DNA from: Campylobacteraceae bacterium
Lineage (GTDB): Bacteria; Campylobacterota; Campylobacteria; Campylobacterales; Arcobacteraceae
Reading direction: 5' to 3'
DNA length: 46,101 nucleotides
Assembly: GCA_013215985.1 (NCBI GenBank)
Contig: JABSOL010000005.1
Coordinates: forward strand, 1-46,101
How positions within the stretch are numbered: position 1 is the first letter of the stretch; the number at the start of each line of letters is the position of its first letter. A program made the translations under genes and the position numbers. A model generated the notes under the pieces. That model worked only from the letters and a program-made list of their open reading frames with translations. It searched no databases and was not told the DNA's origin. This document shows positions 35,521 to 43,882 of this stretch, piece after piece.

Positions 35521-37110
35521 ATGAAATTATTTAAAATACTTAAAGTTGCTTTATTCACATGTTTATTAATAACATCTGCAAATGCAGCCCAAGAGCTAGT
35601 TCGTGGTAATGGTTCAGAACCTGCAACACTTGATCCTACTTTAGGTGAAGGAACTCCAGGTTCAAACATAACGAGAGATTTATTTGAAGGTCTTATGACT
35701 GTTGATGTTGAAGGAAATGTTATTCCTGGTCAAGCTGAATCATATACAATTTCAGATGATAAAAAGACATATGTCTTTAAAATTAGAAAAAATGCAAAAT
35801 GGTCAAATGGCGATGATGTAACAGCAAATGATTTTGAATATGCATTTAAAAGAGGAATAGATCCTGTAACTGCCGCAAGATATTCTTGGTATTTTAAAAT
35901 TTTAGGAATTAAAAATGGTGCAGATATTTTAGCTGGTAAAAAACCTGCTTCATCTTTAGGTGTAAAATCATTAGATTCTAAAACACTTGAAATTACATTA
36001 GGTACTCCAATCCCTTATTTTATTATTGGATTATCTCATATCTCAACATCTCCAGTTCCAAAAAAACTTATTGAAAAATATGGTAAAGACTGGACTAAAC
36101 CAGCTAATATTGCTTCAAATGGACCTTATAAATTATCTCAATGGGTAGTTAATGAAAAAATTGTAGCTATTAAAAATAATTTATATTATGGAGCTAAAGA
36201 TGTAAAAATTGAGAAAGTTACATTTTTACCAATTCCTAATCAAAGTACGGAATTAAATAGATATAAAGCTGGTGAAATTGACTTATTATATGAATTACCA
36301 AAAAATAAATATAAAAATCTTATGAAAACTATTCCTAATGAAGTTAAAGTTTTAGGTAGAGTTGGAACTTATTATTATTATTTAAATATGAAGAAAAAAC
36401 CATTTGATAATGTAAAAGTAAGAAAAGCTTTATCATATGCAGTAAATAGAGATATTTTGACTCAAAAAGTTTTAGGTACTGGCGAAAAACCTGCTTATAC
36501 TTTAGTGCCTGATAATGTTTCTGGTTTTACTCAAGTATTACCATCATATGCAAAATGGACTCAAAAAGAAAGAAATGAAAAAGCTAGAGAATTATTAAAA
36601 GAAGCTGGATTTACAAAATCAAATCCATTAAAATTTGAGATCTTATATAATACAAGTGAACAACATAAAAGAAATGCTTTAGCAATTTCATCTATGTGGA
36701 GATCTGCATTTAAAGGTGCTGTTAAAGTTACTTTAATTAATCAAGAGTGGAAAACATATCTTGACGAGAAAAAAGCTGGTAATTATCAAGTATCACGTGC
36801 AGGTTGGATTGGTGATTATAATGAAGCTTCTACTATGTTAGATTTATTAACAAAAGGACATTCTTCAAATAATTCATTTTACGATAACCCTGAGTATGAT
36901 AAATTAATGAATATAGCTAGAAGTACTTCTGATGATGTAAAAAGAAATAAATTATATCAAAAAGTAGATCTTATGATTGCTGAAGATATGCCTATTATTC
37001 CTTTATTTCAATATTCAAATGCAAGACTTGTTAAACCTTATGTTGGTGGTTACCCAAAAAGTAATCCATTGGATGCAATTCTTACAAAATACTTATATAT
37101 TAAAAAATAG
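35521..37110 (+). CDS. oppA: Oligopeptide-binding protein OppA, copy 2
   Basis: Second periplasmic oligopeptide-binding protein, 529 residues, colinear with copy 1 and clearly a tandem duplicate. Signal peptide ends at SANA-AQE. Signature stretches are LVRGNGSEPATLDPTLGEGTPGSNITRDLFEGLM, SNGPYKLSQWVVNEKIV, LINQEWKTYLD and AGWIGDYNEASTML, keeping the N-terminal-amine-binding Asp. The mid region differs from copy 1 (DLLYELPKNKYKNLM versus DFVDSLPSNKYKHLM), so the peptide preference may have shifted. GGAGG lies before the ATG, a stronger ribosome binding site than that of copy 1. It has its own promoter-like region and a hairpin before oppB. Confidence 0.95.
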   Translation: MKLFKILKVALFTCLLITSANAAQELVRGNGSEPATLDPTLGEGTPGSNITRDLFEGLMTVDVEGNVIPGQAESYTISDDKKTYVFKIRKNAKWSNGDDVTANDFEYAFKRGIDPVTAARYSWYFKILGIKNGADILAGKKPASSLGVKSLDSKTLEITLGTPIPYFIIGLSHISTSPVPKKLIEKYGKDWTKPANIASNGPYKLSQWVVNEKIVAIKNNLYYGAKDVKIEKVTFLPIPNQSTELNRYKAGEIDLLYELPKNKYKNLMKTIPNEVKVLGRVGTYYYYLNMKKKPFDNVKVRKALSYAVNRDILTQKVLGTGEKPAYTLVPDNVSGFTQVLPSYAKWTQKERNEKARELLKEAGFTKSNPLKFEILYNTSEQHKRNALAISSMWRSAFKGAVKVTLINQEWKTYLDEKKAGNYQVSRAGWIGDYNEASTMLDLLTKGHSSNNSFYDNPEYDKLMNIARSTSDDVKRNKLYQKVDLMIAEDMPIIPLFQYSNARLVKPYVGGYPKSNPLDAILTKYLYIKK

Positions 37111-37119
37111 TATTAATTA

Positions 37120-37148
37120 AAAAACTTTTCCTTTAAGGAAAAGTTTTT
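37120..37148 (+). terminator. Hairpin between the second oppA and oppB
   Basis: AAAAACTTTTCCTT and AAGGAAAAGTTTTT form a perfect 14-bp inverted repeat, with T-rich sequence at the end. As in other binding-protein operons, a partial terminator here would keep OppA in excess over the permease. Confidence 0.7.
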
Positions 37149-37172
37149 ATCTTAATAAAAAAGGATAAAAAA

Positions 37173-38093
37173 TTGTTAAAGTTTATAATAAAAAGAATTT
37201 TTGTTGCTATTCCAACCTTATTGGTACTTATTAGTATATCTTTTATTCTCGTTCACTCAGCACCAGGTTCACCGTTTACAGATGATAGAGATATTGCACC
37301 TGAAATAATGAGAAGTATTGAAGCTAAATATCATTTAGATAAACCATTATATGTGCAATATGTATATTATCTAAAAGATGTGGTTACTTGGGATTTTGGA
37401 CCATCTTTTAAATATAAAGATTTTTCAATTAATGAACTTGTAAATTCTGCATTTTTAGTTTCATTGAAAATTGGATTTTGGGCATTTGCATTTGCTGTGA
37501 TAATTGGCGTCGCCTGTGGTGTGGTTGCGGCCCTAAATCAAAATACTAAAGTTGATTATATAATTATGTCCTGTGCAATGGTTGGAGTTGCAATACCTAA
37601 CTTTGTACTGGGCCCTGTATTAGTTTTAACTTTTGCAATATTCTTCAAAGTCTTACCAGCTGGTGGTTGGAATGGTGGTGGAATAGAATATATTATTTTA
37701 CCAGTTATTGCTATGAGTTTTAGATATATAGCCTCAATTGCTAGAATTATGAGAGCTTCAATGATTGAAGTACTTAATTCAAACTTTATTAGAACTGCAA
37801 AAGCTAAGGGTATGGGAAAAACTTATATTATTTTTCATCATGCATTAAGACCTTCAATTTTACCTGTTGTTTCATATATGGGACCAGCATTTGTAGGAAT
37901 TATTACAGGATCAGTAGTAATTGAGACAATTTTTGGACTTCCTGGAATTGGACAATTATTTGTAAATGGTGCTTTAAATAGAGATTATAATATGGTATTA
38001 ACTCTGACAATTATTGTTGGTGGATTAATGATTCTGTTCAATACAATTGTAGATATTTTATATGTTGTAATTGATCCTAAAATTAAATATTAA
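37173..38093 (+). CDS. oppB: Oligopeptide ABC transporter permease OppB
   Basis: Inner-membrane permease subunit of the Opp importer. The 306-residue protein follows E. coli OppB very closely: IPTLLVLISISFILVHSAPGSPFTDDR, YHLDKPLYVQYVYYLKD, DFGPSFKYKDFSINELV, the coupling-helix region NFIRTAKAKGMGKTYIIFHHALRPSILPV, and GPAFVGIITGSVVIETIFGLPGIGQLFVNGALNRDYNMV. Six membrane segments are expected. The start codon is TTG at 37173 with AAGGA eight bases upstream; MLKFIIKR matches the family N-terminus, so the TTG is believable. oppC follows within 10 bases. Confidence 0.96.
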   Translation: MLKFIIKRIFVAIPTLLVLISISFILVHSAPGSPFTDDRDIAPEIMRSIEAKYHLDKPLYVQYVYYLKDVVTWDFGPSFKYKDFSINELVNSAFLVSLKIGFWAFAFAVIIGVACGVVAALNQNTKVDYIIMSCAMVGVAIPNFVLGPVLVLTFAIFFKVLPAGGWNGGGIEYIILPVIAMSFRYIASIARIMRASMIEVLNSNFIRTAKAKGMGKTYIIFHHALRPSILPVVSYMGPAFVGIITGSVVIETIFGLPGIGQLFVNGALNRDYNMVLTLTIIVGGLMILFNTIVDILYVVIDPKIKY

Positions 38094-38103
38094 AGAATTC
38101 AAA

Positions 38104-39000
38104 ATGATGATAAGCAAAGAAAACGAAGAAGTCTTAAATGACTTAGAATTAGAAAGTAGATCGTTATTCCAAGATGCAAAAGTTAGATTTTTTAAAAATA
38201 AAGCAGCTGTATTCTCTTTATTTGTAATTTTATTTATTGTATTTATGGTTATATTTGGTCAAAGTATGTCAAGTTTTTCATATGAAGATATTGACTGGGA
38301 TTATATGCAAGAAGCTCCATCGTTTGTAAATGGGCACTTTTTTGGAACAGATGATTTAGGTAGAGATATATTTGTAAGAACACTTCAAGGTGGTAAAATA
38401 TCTTTAATGGTTGGTATTATGGGAGCTGTTGTTGCCGTATTTATTGGTGTTTTATACGGAGCACTTGCAGGATTTTTTGGTGGAAAAATAGATAATTACA
38501 TGATGAGATTTGTTGATATCTTAGCATCTTTTCCATTCATGTTTTTTGTGATTTTATTAGTTACATTTTTTGGAAGAAATATTGGTTTTATATTTGTTGC
38601 AATTGGAATGGTTTCATGGTTAGATATAGCAAGAATTGTAAGAGGTCAGACTCTAGCTTTAAAAGAAAAAGAATTTATTGAAGCTGCACATGTTTCAGGA
38701 ACTAGTGATTATAAAATTGTTACAAAACATATTATTCCAAACGTTTTAGGAATAGTAGTTGTATATGCAACGCTTTTAATTCCTAATATGATTATTTTTG
38801 AATCATTCCTTAGTTTCTTAGGTCTTGGTGTTCAAGAACCTGATACTTCTTGGGGAGCTTTAGTTAATGAAGGTTCAAAAGTTATGGATATTGCTTATTG
38901 GCAATTACTTTTCCCTGGTATGTTTTTAGTTGTTACACTGTTTTGTTTTAATTTTGTTGGTGATGGGCTAAGAGATGCTCTTGATCCAAAAGATAGATAG
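38104..39000 (+). CDS. oppC: Oligopeptide ABC transporter permease OppC
   Basis: Second inner-membrane permease subunit of the Opp importer. After an acidic N-terminal segment (ENEEVLNDLELESRSLFQDA), TM1 is AVFSLFVILFIVFMVIFG. The family stretch NGHFFGTDDLGRDIFVRTLQGGKISLMVG follows, then the coupling loop EFIEAAHVSGTSDYKIVTKHIIPNVLG and FLSFLGLGVQEPDTSWGALVNEG. The ORF track starts at a TTG inside oppB. The ATG at 38104, ten bases after the oppB stop, gives a 298-residue protein of normal size and is preferred; the neighbouring ATG at 38107 is also possible. Confidence 0.95.
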   Translation: MMISKENEEVLNDLELESRSLFQDAKVRFFKNKAAVFSLFVILFIVFMVIFGQSMSSFSYEDIDWDYMQEAPSFVNGHFFGTDDLGRDIFVRTLQGGKISLMVGIMGAVVAVFIGVLYGALAGFFGGKIDNYMMRFVDILASFPFMFFVILLVTFFGRNIGFIFVAIGMVSWLDIARIVRGQTLALKEKEFIEAAHVSGTSDYKIVTKHIIPNVLGIVVVYATLLIPNMIIFESFLSFLGLGVQEPDTSWGALVNEGSKVMDIAYWQLLFPGMFLVVTLFCFNFVGDGLRDALDPKDR

Positions 39001-39008
39001 GAGATATT

Positions 39009-39980
39009 ATGAGTTTACTTGAAGTAAGAGATTTAAGTATTAGTTTTGATACACCAGATGGTTCTGTACAAGCTGTTAATAAATTAAATTTTACAGTTGA
39101 AGAAGGTAAAACTTTAGGAATTGTGGGAGAATCGGGAAGCGGAAAATCTCAAAGTGTATTTTCTATTATGGGACTTTTAGCTAAAAATGGACACGCAAGT
39201 GGATCTGTTAAATTTAAAGGTAAAGAAATATTAAATTTGCCAGAAAAGGACTTAAATCTAATTAGATCAGAGCAAATTGCAATGATCTTCCAAGATGCAA
39301 TGACTTCTTTAAATCCATATATGAAAGTTAAAAAACAGTTAATGGAAGTTTTAATTAAACATAAAGGACTATCTTCAAAAGATGCTTTTACTGAGAGTCT
39401 TAAAATGTTAGATGCTGTTAAAATTCCAGAGTCTAAAAAAAGAATGGAAATGTACCCACATGAATTCTCAGGTGGTATGAGACAAAGATTAATGATTGCT
39501 ATGTCATTACTTTGTAATCCCAAACTTTTAATTGCTGATGAGCCTACTACTGCTTTAGATGTAACAGTGCAAGCTCAGATTTTAGCGCTTTTAAATGAAT
39601 TAAAAAAAGAATTTAATACAGGAATTATTTTAATTACTCATGATTTAGGTGTAGTTGCTGGTTCATGTGATGATGTTATGGTTATGTATGCAGGATCAAC
39701 AATGGAATATGGAACAGTTGAAGATATATTCTATGAACCTTCTCATCCTTATACAGTTTCTCTTCTTAAATCAATTCCTAAACTAAGTGATAATTTAGAG
39801 AAACTAGAAACAATACCCGGAAATCCTCCTAATATTATGAATTTACCAAAAGGCTGTGCATTTGAACAAAGATGTTATGCAGCAAAACCTGAGTGTAAAA
39901 TAGAAAGACCAGCTTTAGTTGGTTTTTCAAACAATACAAGACATAGAGCATGTTTTTCTGAAGGATTCCAAAATGTCTAG
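39009..39980 (+). CDS. oppD: Oligopeptide ABC transporter ATP-binding protein OppD
   Basis: Cytoplasmic ATPase subunit of the Opp importer. Walker A is GESGSGKSQSV, the Q-loop is IFQDAMTSLNP, the ABC signature is FSGGMRQRLMIAM, Walker B is LLIADEPTTALD and the H-loop is ITHDLGVV. The C-terminal oligopeptide-transporter extension has PHPYTVSLLKSIP-like sequence (EPSHPYTVSLLKSIP) and the PKGCAFEQRCYAAKPEC cysteine cluster that holds a 4Fe-4S site in some Opp/Dpp ATPases. AGGAG before the ATG is a strong ribosome binding site. The 3' end overlaps oppF by eight bases. Confidence 0.96.
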   Translation: MSLLEVRDLSISFDTPDGSVQAVNKLNFTVEEGKTLGIVGESGSGKSQSVFSIMGLLAKNGHASGSVKFKGKEILNLPEKDLNLIRSEQIAMIFQDAMTSLNPYMKVKKQLMEVLIKHKGLSSKDAFTESLKMLDAVKIPESKKRMEMYPHEFSGGMRQRLMIAMSLLCNPKLLIADEPTTALDVTVQAQILALLNELKKEFNTGIILITHDLGVVAGSCDDVMVMYAGSTMEYGTVEDIFYEPSHPYTVSLLKSIPKLSDNLEKLETIPGNPPNIMNLPKGCAFEQRCYAAKPECKIERPALVGFSNNTRHRACFSEGFQNV

Positions 39981-40956
39981 TGATATTATTTTAAAAGTAG
40001 AAGACTTAAGAGTTACTTTTGATATTAAATCAAATAAACACTTTTTTGACTTTGGAATAGATAAGTTAAAAGCAGTTGATGGTATTTCATTTGAATTAAA
40101 ACAAGGTGAAACTTTAGGAATTGTTGGTGAGTCTGGTTGTGGTAAATCTACTTTAGCGCGGGCTATTATAGATTTAGTTCCAAGTGCATCTGGTAAGATT
40201 ATATTTGAAGGGAAAGATTTAACTAGTATTTCTAAAAAAGAGAGATGGTTACTTAAAAAAGATATGCAAATGATTTTTCAAGATCCTTTAGCATCTTTAG
40301 ATCCTAGAATGACAATTGGTGATATCATATCAGAACCTTTATTATCATTTTTTCCAGAATTAGATAAAAAACAAAGAAAAGAAAAAGTTCTTACAATTAT
40401 GGCAAAAGTTGGTTTATTACCAAATGTTATTAATAGATATGCTCATGAATTTTCAGGTGGTCAGTGTCAAAGAATTGGAATTGCTCGTGCATTAATTACT
40501 GAACCAAAACTTATTATTTGTGATGAACCAGTTTCCGCTTTAGATGTATCTATTCAGGCACAAGTTACAAATCTACTTATGGATTTACAAAAAGAAATGA
40601 ATTTATCTTTAATCTTTATTTCTCATGATTTATCTGTAGTAAAACATATCTCAAATAAGATTTTAGTTATTTATTTAGGAAATATGGTTGAATTTGCTGA
40701 TAAAAATGAATTATTTGATAATCCTTTACATCCTTATAATAAAGCACTAATTTCTGCAGTTCCAGTTGCAGATCCACGATTAGAAAAAGCTAAAAAGATT
40801 ATATTCTTAGAAGGTGATTTACCCTCACCTATTAATCCTCCATCTGGCTGTGTATTTAGAACTAGATGTCCTAATGTTATTGAAAAGTGTTCAATAGACA
40901 AACCAGGAATTACAAAAATTAACGATAAACATATTTTACAGTGTTATAATTACTAA
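39973..40956 (+). CDS. oppF: Oligopeptide ABC transporter ATP-binding protein OppF
   Basis: Second ATPase subunit of the Opp importer, pairing with OppD. Walker A is GESGCGKSTLARA, the Q-loop IFQDPLASLDPRMTIGDII, the signature FSGGQCQRIGIARAL, Walker B LIICDEPVSALD and the H-loop ISHDLSVVKHIS. The C-terminal extension has NPLHPYNKALISAVPVADP, PSPINPPSGCVFRTRCP and further Cys. The track start (39919) lies inside oppD. The ATG at 39973 has AAGGA seven bases upstream and gives 327 residues, the usual size. It overlaps the oppD stop and is the last gene of the operon. Confidence 0.96.
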   Translation: MSSDIILKVEDLRVTFDIKSNKHFFDFGIDKLKAVDGISFELKQGETLGIVGESGCGKSTLARAIIDLVPSASGKIIFEGKDLTSISKKERWLLKKDMQMIFQDPLASLDPRMTIGDIISEPLLSFFPELDKKQRKEKVLTIMAKVGLLPNVINRYAHEFSGGQCQRIGIARALITEPKLIICDEPVSALDVSIQAQVTNLLMDLQKEMNLSLIFISHDLSVVKHISNKILVIYLGNMVEFADKNELFDNPLHPYNKALISAVPVADPRLEKAKKIIFLEGDLPSPINPPSGCVFRTRCPNVIEKCSIDKPGITKINDKHILQCYNY

Positions 40957-40993
40957 AAAATAAAGTTATAGATTTTTCTATAACTTTATTTTT
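40957..40993 (+). terminator. opp operon terminator
   Basis: AAAAATAAAGTTATAG and CTATAACTTTATTTTT form a stem of about 15 bp across a 6-base loop ending in a T-run, immediately after the oppF stop codon. Confidence 0.85.
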
Positions 40994-41198
40994 CTTACAA
41001 ATTAAATCTAATATGATCTCCTTTAATCAAACAAAATATACTAAAAATACATTAAATTTTCAATTTTAATGAATTTATTTAAGTCATTCTCTTTTTTAAT
41101 ATTTAATAATTCAACTAAATTATAACTTAATAACAAATTAAGACATTTCCTTATAAGATAATGTAACATATTATTATAAAAATATAGAAGGATGGGAC

Positions 41199-43400
41199 AT
41201 GAGTAATTTATCTATTAGAGCAAAACTTGTGATTGTCACTATTTTAACAATTATTGGGTTTATTATTTTGGTTTTATTTAATTATCAGTCAAATGCAAGG
41301 CTAGATTATTTAAATAATGTTGAATCTTCTGTTGAAAAACTACAAACAGAGATATTAAGATTAAGAAAACATGAAAAAGATTTTTTATTAAGAAAAGATC
41401 TTAAATATTTAAAACTCTTTGATAAAGGGTTTAAACAATTAGAGAATGATAGAGATATTGTAAAAAGAGAGTTTAAGAAATTAGAGCTTGATTTAAGAAA
41501 AATAAATTATTTCTATAAAATTTCTGATTCTTATAAAAAAGAGTTTAATAAACTTGTATCCTTACAAGTAGAAATTGGATTAAGCCCAAGTGAAAAATTA
41601 TATGGCAATTTAAGATCTAGTGTACATGCTGTTCAAACAGATGCAAAAAAAGATGCAAATTTTGAATTATTATCTATGATTTTTAATTTAAGAAAACTTG
41701 AAAAAGATTTTATGCTTAGAAAAGATTTAAAATATATAGGTTATTTTAAATTAGCTATGAAAGAATTATTTGAAACTACAAGATTAATTGATGAAAAACA
41801 AATAATTAATTTAAAAGATTATCAGAGTGATTTGTTAGAAATTGTAAATAAAGATGTTGAACTTGGTTTAAATGAAAAATCTGGAATTAAATCTAAATTA
41901 CATGAAATTGTTGTTGATACAGAGACTTCAATTAAAGAAATGGTAAAAAATATTAGAATTAAAATAAATAAAGAGAGTGATGAATTAGTTTTATATAATT
42001 TAAGTATTGCTGCTTTAATTATTCTTATAATTTCATTTATAATCTATTTTATTTCAAAAAATATTATATCTTCAATTAACAATTTCCAAAGTGGATTAAT
42101 TGGATTTTTCAAATATTTAAATAGAGAAGTTGATACCGTAGATGAATTAAGAATTACAGGCAAAGATGAAATAAATGCTATGGCTGTTATTATTAATGAT
42201 AATATTAAAACTATTAAAATTGATCTTGATAAGGATAAAAGTATTATTCACGAGACAATAGATGCTTTATCTAATTATGAACAAGGTGATTTTTCTTCAA
42301 AAATTAATACTAAGTCTTCTAACCCAGCATTAAATGATTTAACTGAAGTAATTAACAAAATGTCTAGAAATTTAGAGAAAAATATTGATAGTATTTTAGC
42401 TGTCTTTGAAGAGTTTGAAAAATTCGATTATACAAAACAAGTATCTACAAAAGGAATAAAAGCCCATTTAGAAAAATTAGCAATGGGTGTTAATGATTTA
42501 GGTTTAAATATTTCTACTTTATTAAAAAAATCTCTTGAAATTGGTTTAACTTTAGATGATTCATCTGATAAACTAATTACTAATGTTGATATTTTAAATA
42601 AATCTTCAACTGAAGCTGCCATGTCTTTAGAAGAAACAGCAGCAGCATTAGAAGAAGTTACGAGTACTATTATTTCAAATGCTCAAAACGTTAAAGAAAT
42701 GTCTGCATATGCTCAAGAGTTAAATGATTCTGCTAAATCGGGACAAGAATTAGCTCAAAATACAACTCAAGCTATGGAAGATATTACAAAACAAGTTACT
42801 TTTATTAATGAATCAATTTCAATTATTGATCAAATTGCTTTCCAGACAAATATTCTTTCATTGAATGCAGCCGTTGAAGCTGCTACTGCAGGAGAAGCTG
42901 GAAAAGGTTTTGCAGTAGTTGCTCAAGAAGTGAGAAACTTAGCTTCACGATCAGCAGAAGCCGCAAAAGAAATAAAAGAGTTAGTTGAGAATGCTACTAT
43001 TAAAGCTACAGAGGGAAAAAACATATCATCTGAGATGATTACAGGTTATGAATCATTATTAGAGAATATATCAAATTCTACTAAAAAAATAGAAGAAATT
43101 TCAACTGCAAGTAAAGAACAAGAAACAGCAATTACACAAATTAATGATGCTGTTAATAGACTTGATCAGCAAACGCAAGAAAATGCTGCAACTGCTGCTA
43201 AAACGCATACGATTGCTGTTGAAACTGATGTTATTGCAAAAGAAATAGTATCAGATGCAAATAGTAAAAACTTTATAGGAAAAGACTCTGTTCACGCAAT
43301 TGTAAGAGAAAGACCTGAAAAAGTAGATAAAAGTATTAGCGTACGTAAACATGAAAAAGTTGTACATACAAAAGATGATAAAGAGTGGGAAAGTTTTTAA
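41199..43400 (+). CDS. Methyl-accepting chemotaxis protein with helical sensor and CheR-type pentapeptide
   Basis: Inner-membrane chemoreceptor of 733 residues. TM1 is at about 9-28. The periplasmic part (30-265) is all helical and contains an internal repeat, [20 protein letters not shown] near residue 55 and [20 protein letters not shown] near 165, which suggests a helical bimodular (HBM-like) sensor. TM2 lies at about 267-290. The MCP tip [48 protein letters not shown] is near 545-595. A ~45-residue basic linker follows, ending in EWESF, which fits the xWxxF pentapeptide that tethers CheR or CheB. AAGGATGGGAC precedes the ATG. Ligand unknown; HBM sensors of this type often see small organic acids. 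Confidence 0.93.
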   Translation: MSNLSIRAKLVIVTILTIIGFIILVLFNYQSNARLDYLNNVESSVEKLQTEILRLRKHEKDFLLRKDLKYLKLFDKGFKQLENDRDIVKREFKKLELDLRKINYFYKISDSYKKEFNKLVSLQVEIGLSPSEKLYGNLRSSVHAVQTDAKKDANFELLSMIFNLRKLEKDFMLRKDLKYIGYFKLAMKELFETTRLIDEKQIINLKDYQSDLLEIVNKDVELGLNEKSGIKSKLHEIVVDTETSIKEMVKNIRIKINKESDELVLYNLSIAALIILIISFIIYFISKNIISSINNFQSGLIGFFKYLNREVDTVDELRITGKDEINAMAVIINDNIKTIKIDLDKDKSIIHETIDALSNYEQGDFSSKINTKSSNPALNDLTEVINKMSRNLEKNIDSILAVFEEFEKFDYTKQVSTKGIKAHLEKLAMGVNDLGLNISTLLKKSLEIGLTLDDSSDKLITNVDILNKSSTEAAMSLEETAAALEEVTSTIISNAQNVKEMSAYAQELNDSAKSGQELAQNTTQAMEDITKQVTFINESISIIDQIAFQTNILSLNAAVEAATAGEAGKGFAVVAQEVRNLASRSAEAAKEIKELVENATIKATEGKNISSEMITGYESLLENISNSTKKIEEISTASKEQETAITQINDAVNRLDQQTQENAATAAKTHTIAVETDVIAKEIVSDANSKNFIGKDSVHAIVRERPEKVDKSISVRKHEKVVHTKDDKEWESF

Positions 43401-43440
43401 ATTATAAAAATATAATTTATTAATTTTCATCTTTAGTTTT

Positions 43441-43462
43441 TAGATTAGCTTTTGCTAATCTA
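43441..43462 (+). terminator. Hairpin after the HBM-type chemoreceptor
   Basis: TAGATTAGC-TTTT-GCTAATCTA is a perfect 9-bp stem about 40 bases downstream of the chemoreceptor stop. Only a short T stretch follows. Confidence 0.55.
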
Positions 43463-43528
43463 TTTAAATAGACAATAGAGATAGAATCAGTACACTTATT
43501 ATATAATAAAGGAAAATAAGGAAGTATA

Positions 43529-43882
43529 TTGATTTTATTACTATTTTTTGCACCATTTTTCATAGCTATTGGAGTTTTAGTAATGATAGATAATGCAAAC
43601 ACTCAAGAAATAGATAATTTATTTAAAAAATCTAAGTGTGAAAAAGTTTTTTATTATAAAAGCAGATATAAAAGTATTTGTGAGAATAATATTATTCTTG
43701 TTCAAAACCAATTCTCAGTGGATTTTTCTACTAATATATATATTAAATATCAAAACATCTTAAATACAAAAATAGATAATACTAACTTAGAAATTAAAAC
43801 AAAAAAAGAACTTTTCACTCTGTCTTTTGAAAAAAAAGAAGAAGTAAATGAATTTATGAAAAGTTTAGAGGATAAACAATAA
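43529..43882 (+). CDS. Small membrane-anchored protein of unknown function
   Basis: A 117-residue protein with one N-terminal membrane segment (residues 2-19, ILLLFFAPFFIAIGVLVM) and a hydrophilic, beta-rich remainder (KVFYYKSRYKSICENNIILVQNQFSVDF). I do not recognise the family. The start is a TTG with AAGGAAG five bases upstream; a TATAAT lies at 43502-43507. No other in-frame start keeps the membrane segment. Its stop codon overlaps the ATG of the AAA+ ATPase (TAATG), so the two products are probably made together and may interact; that is inference from coupling. Confidence 0.68.
   Translation: MILLLFFAPFFIAIGVLVMIDNANTQEIDNLFKKSKCEKVFYYKSRYKSICENNIILVQNQFSVDFSTNIYIKYQNILNTKIDNTNLEIKTKKELFTLSFEKKEEVNEFMKSLEDKQ

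Noticed and set aside
38071-38103. Upstream TTG start for oppC
   Set aside because: It would overlap oppB and adds residues (MILKLNIKEFK) not typical of OppC. The ATG at 38104 fits better.
39149-39523. 124-residue minus-strand ORF inside oppD
   Set aside because: It is antisense to the conserved Walker and signature motifs of oppD and has no independent evidence.
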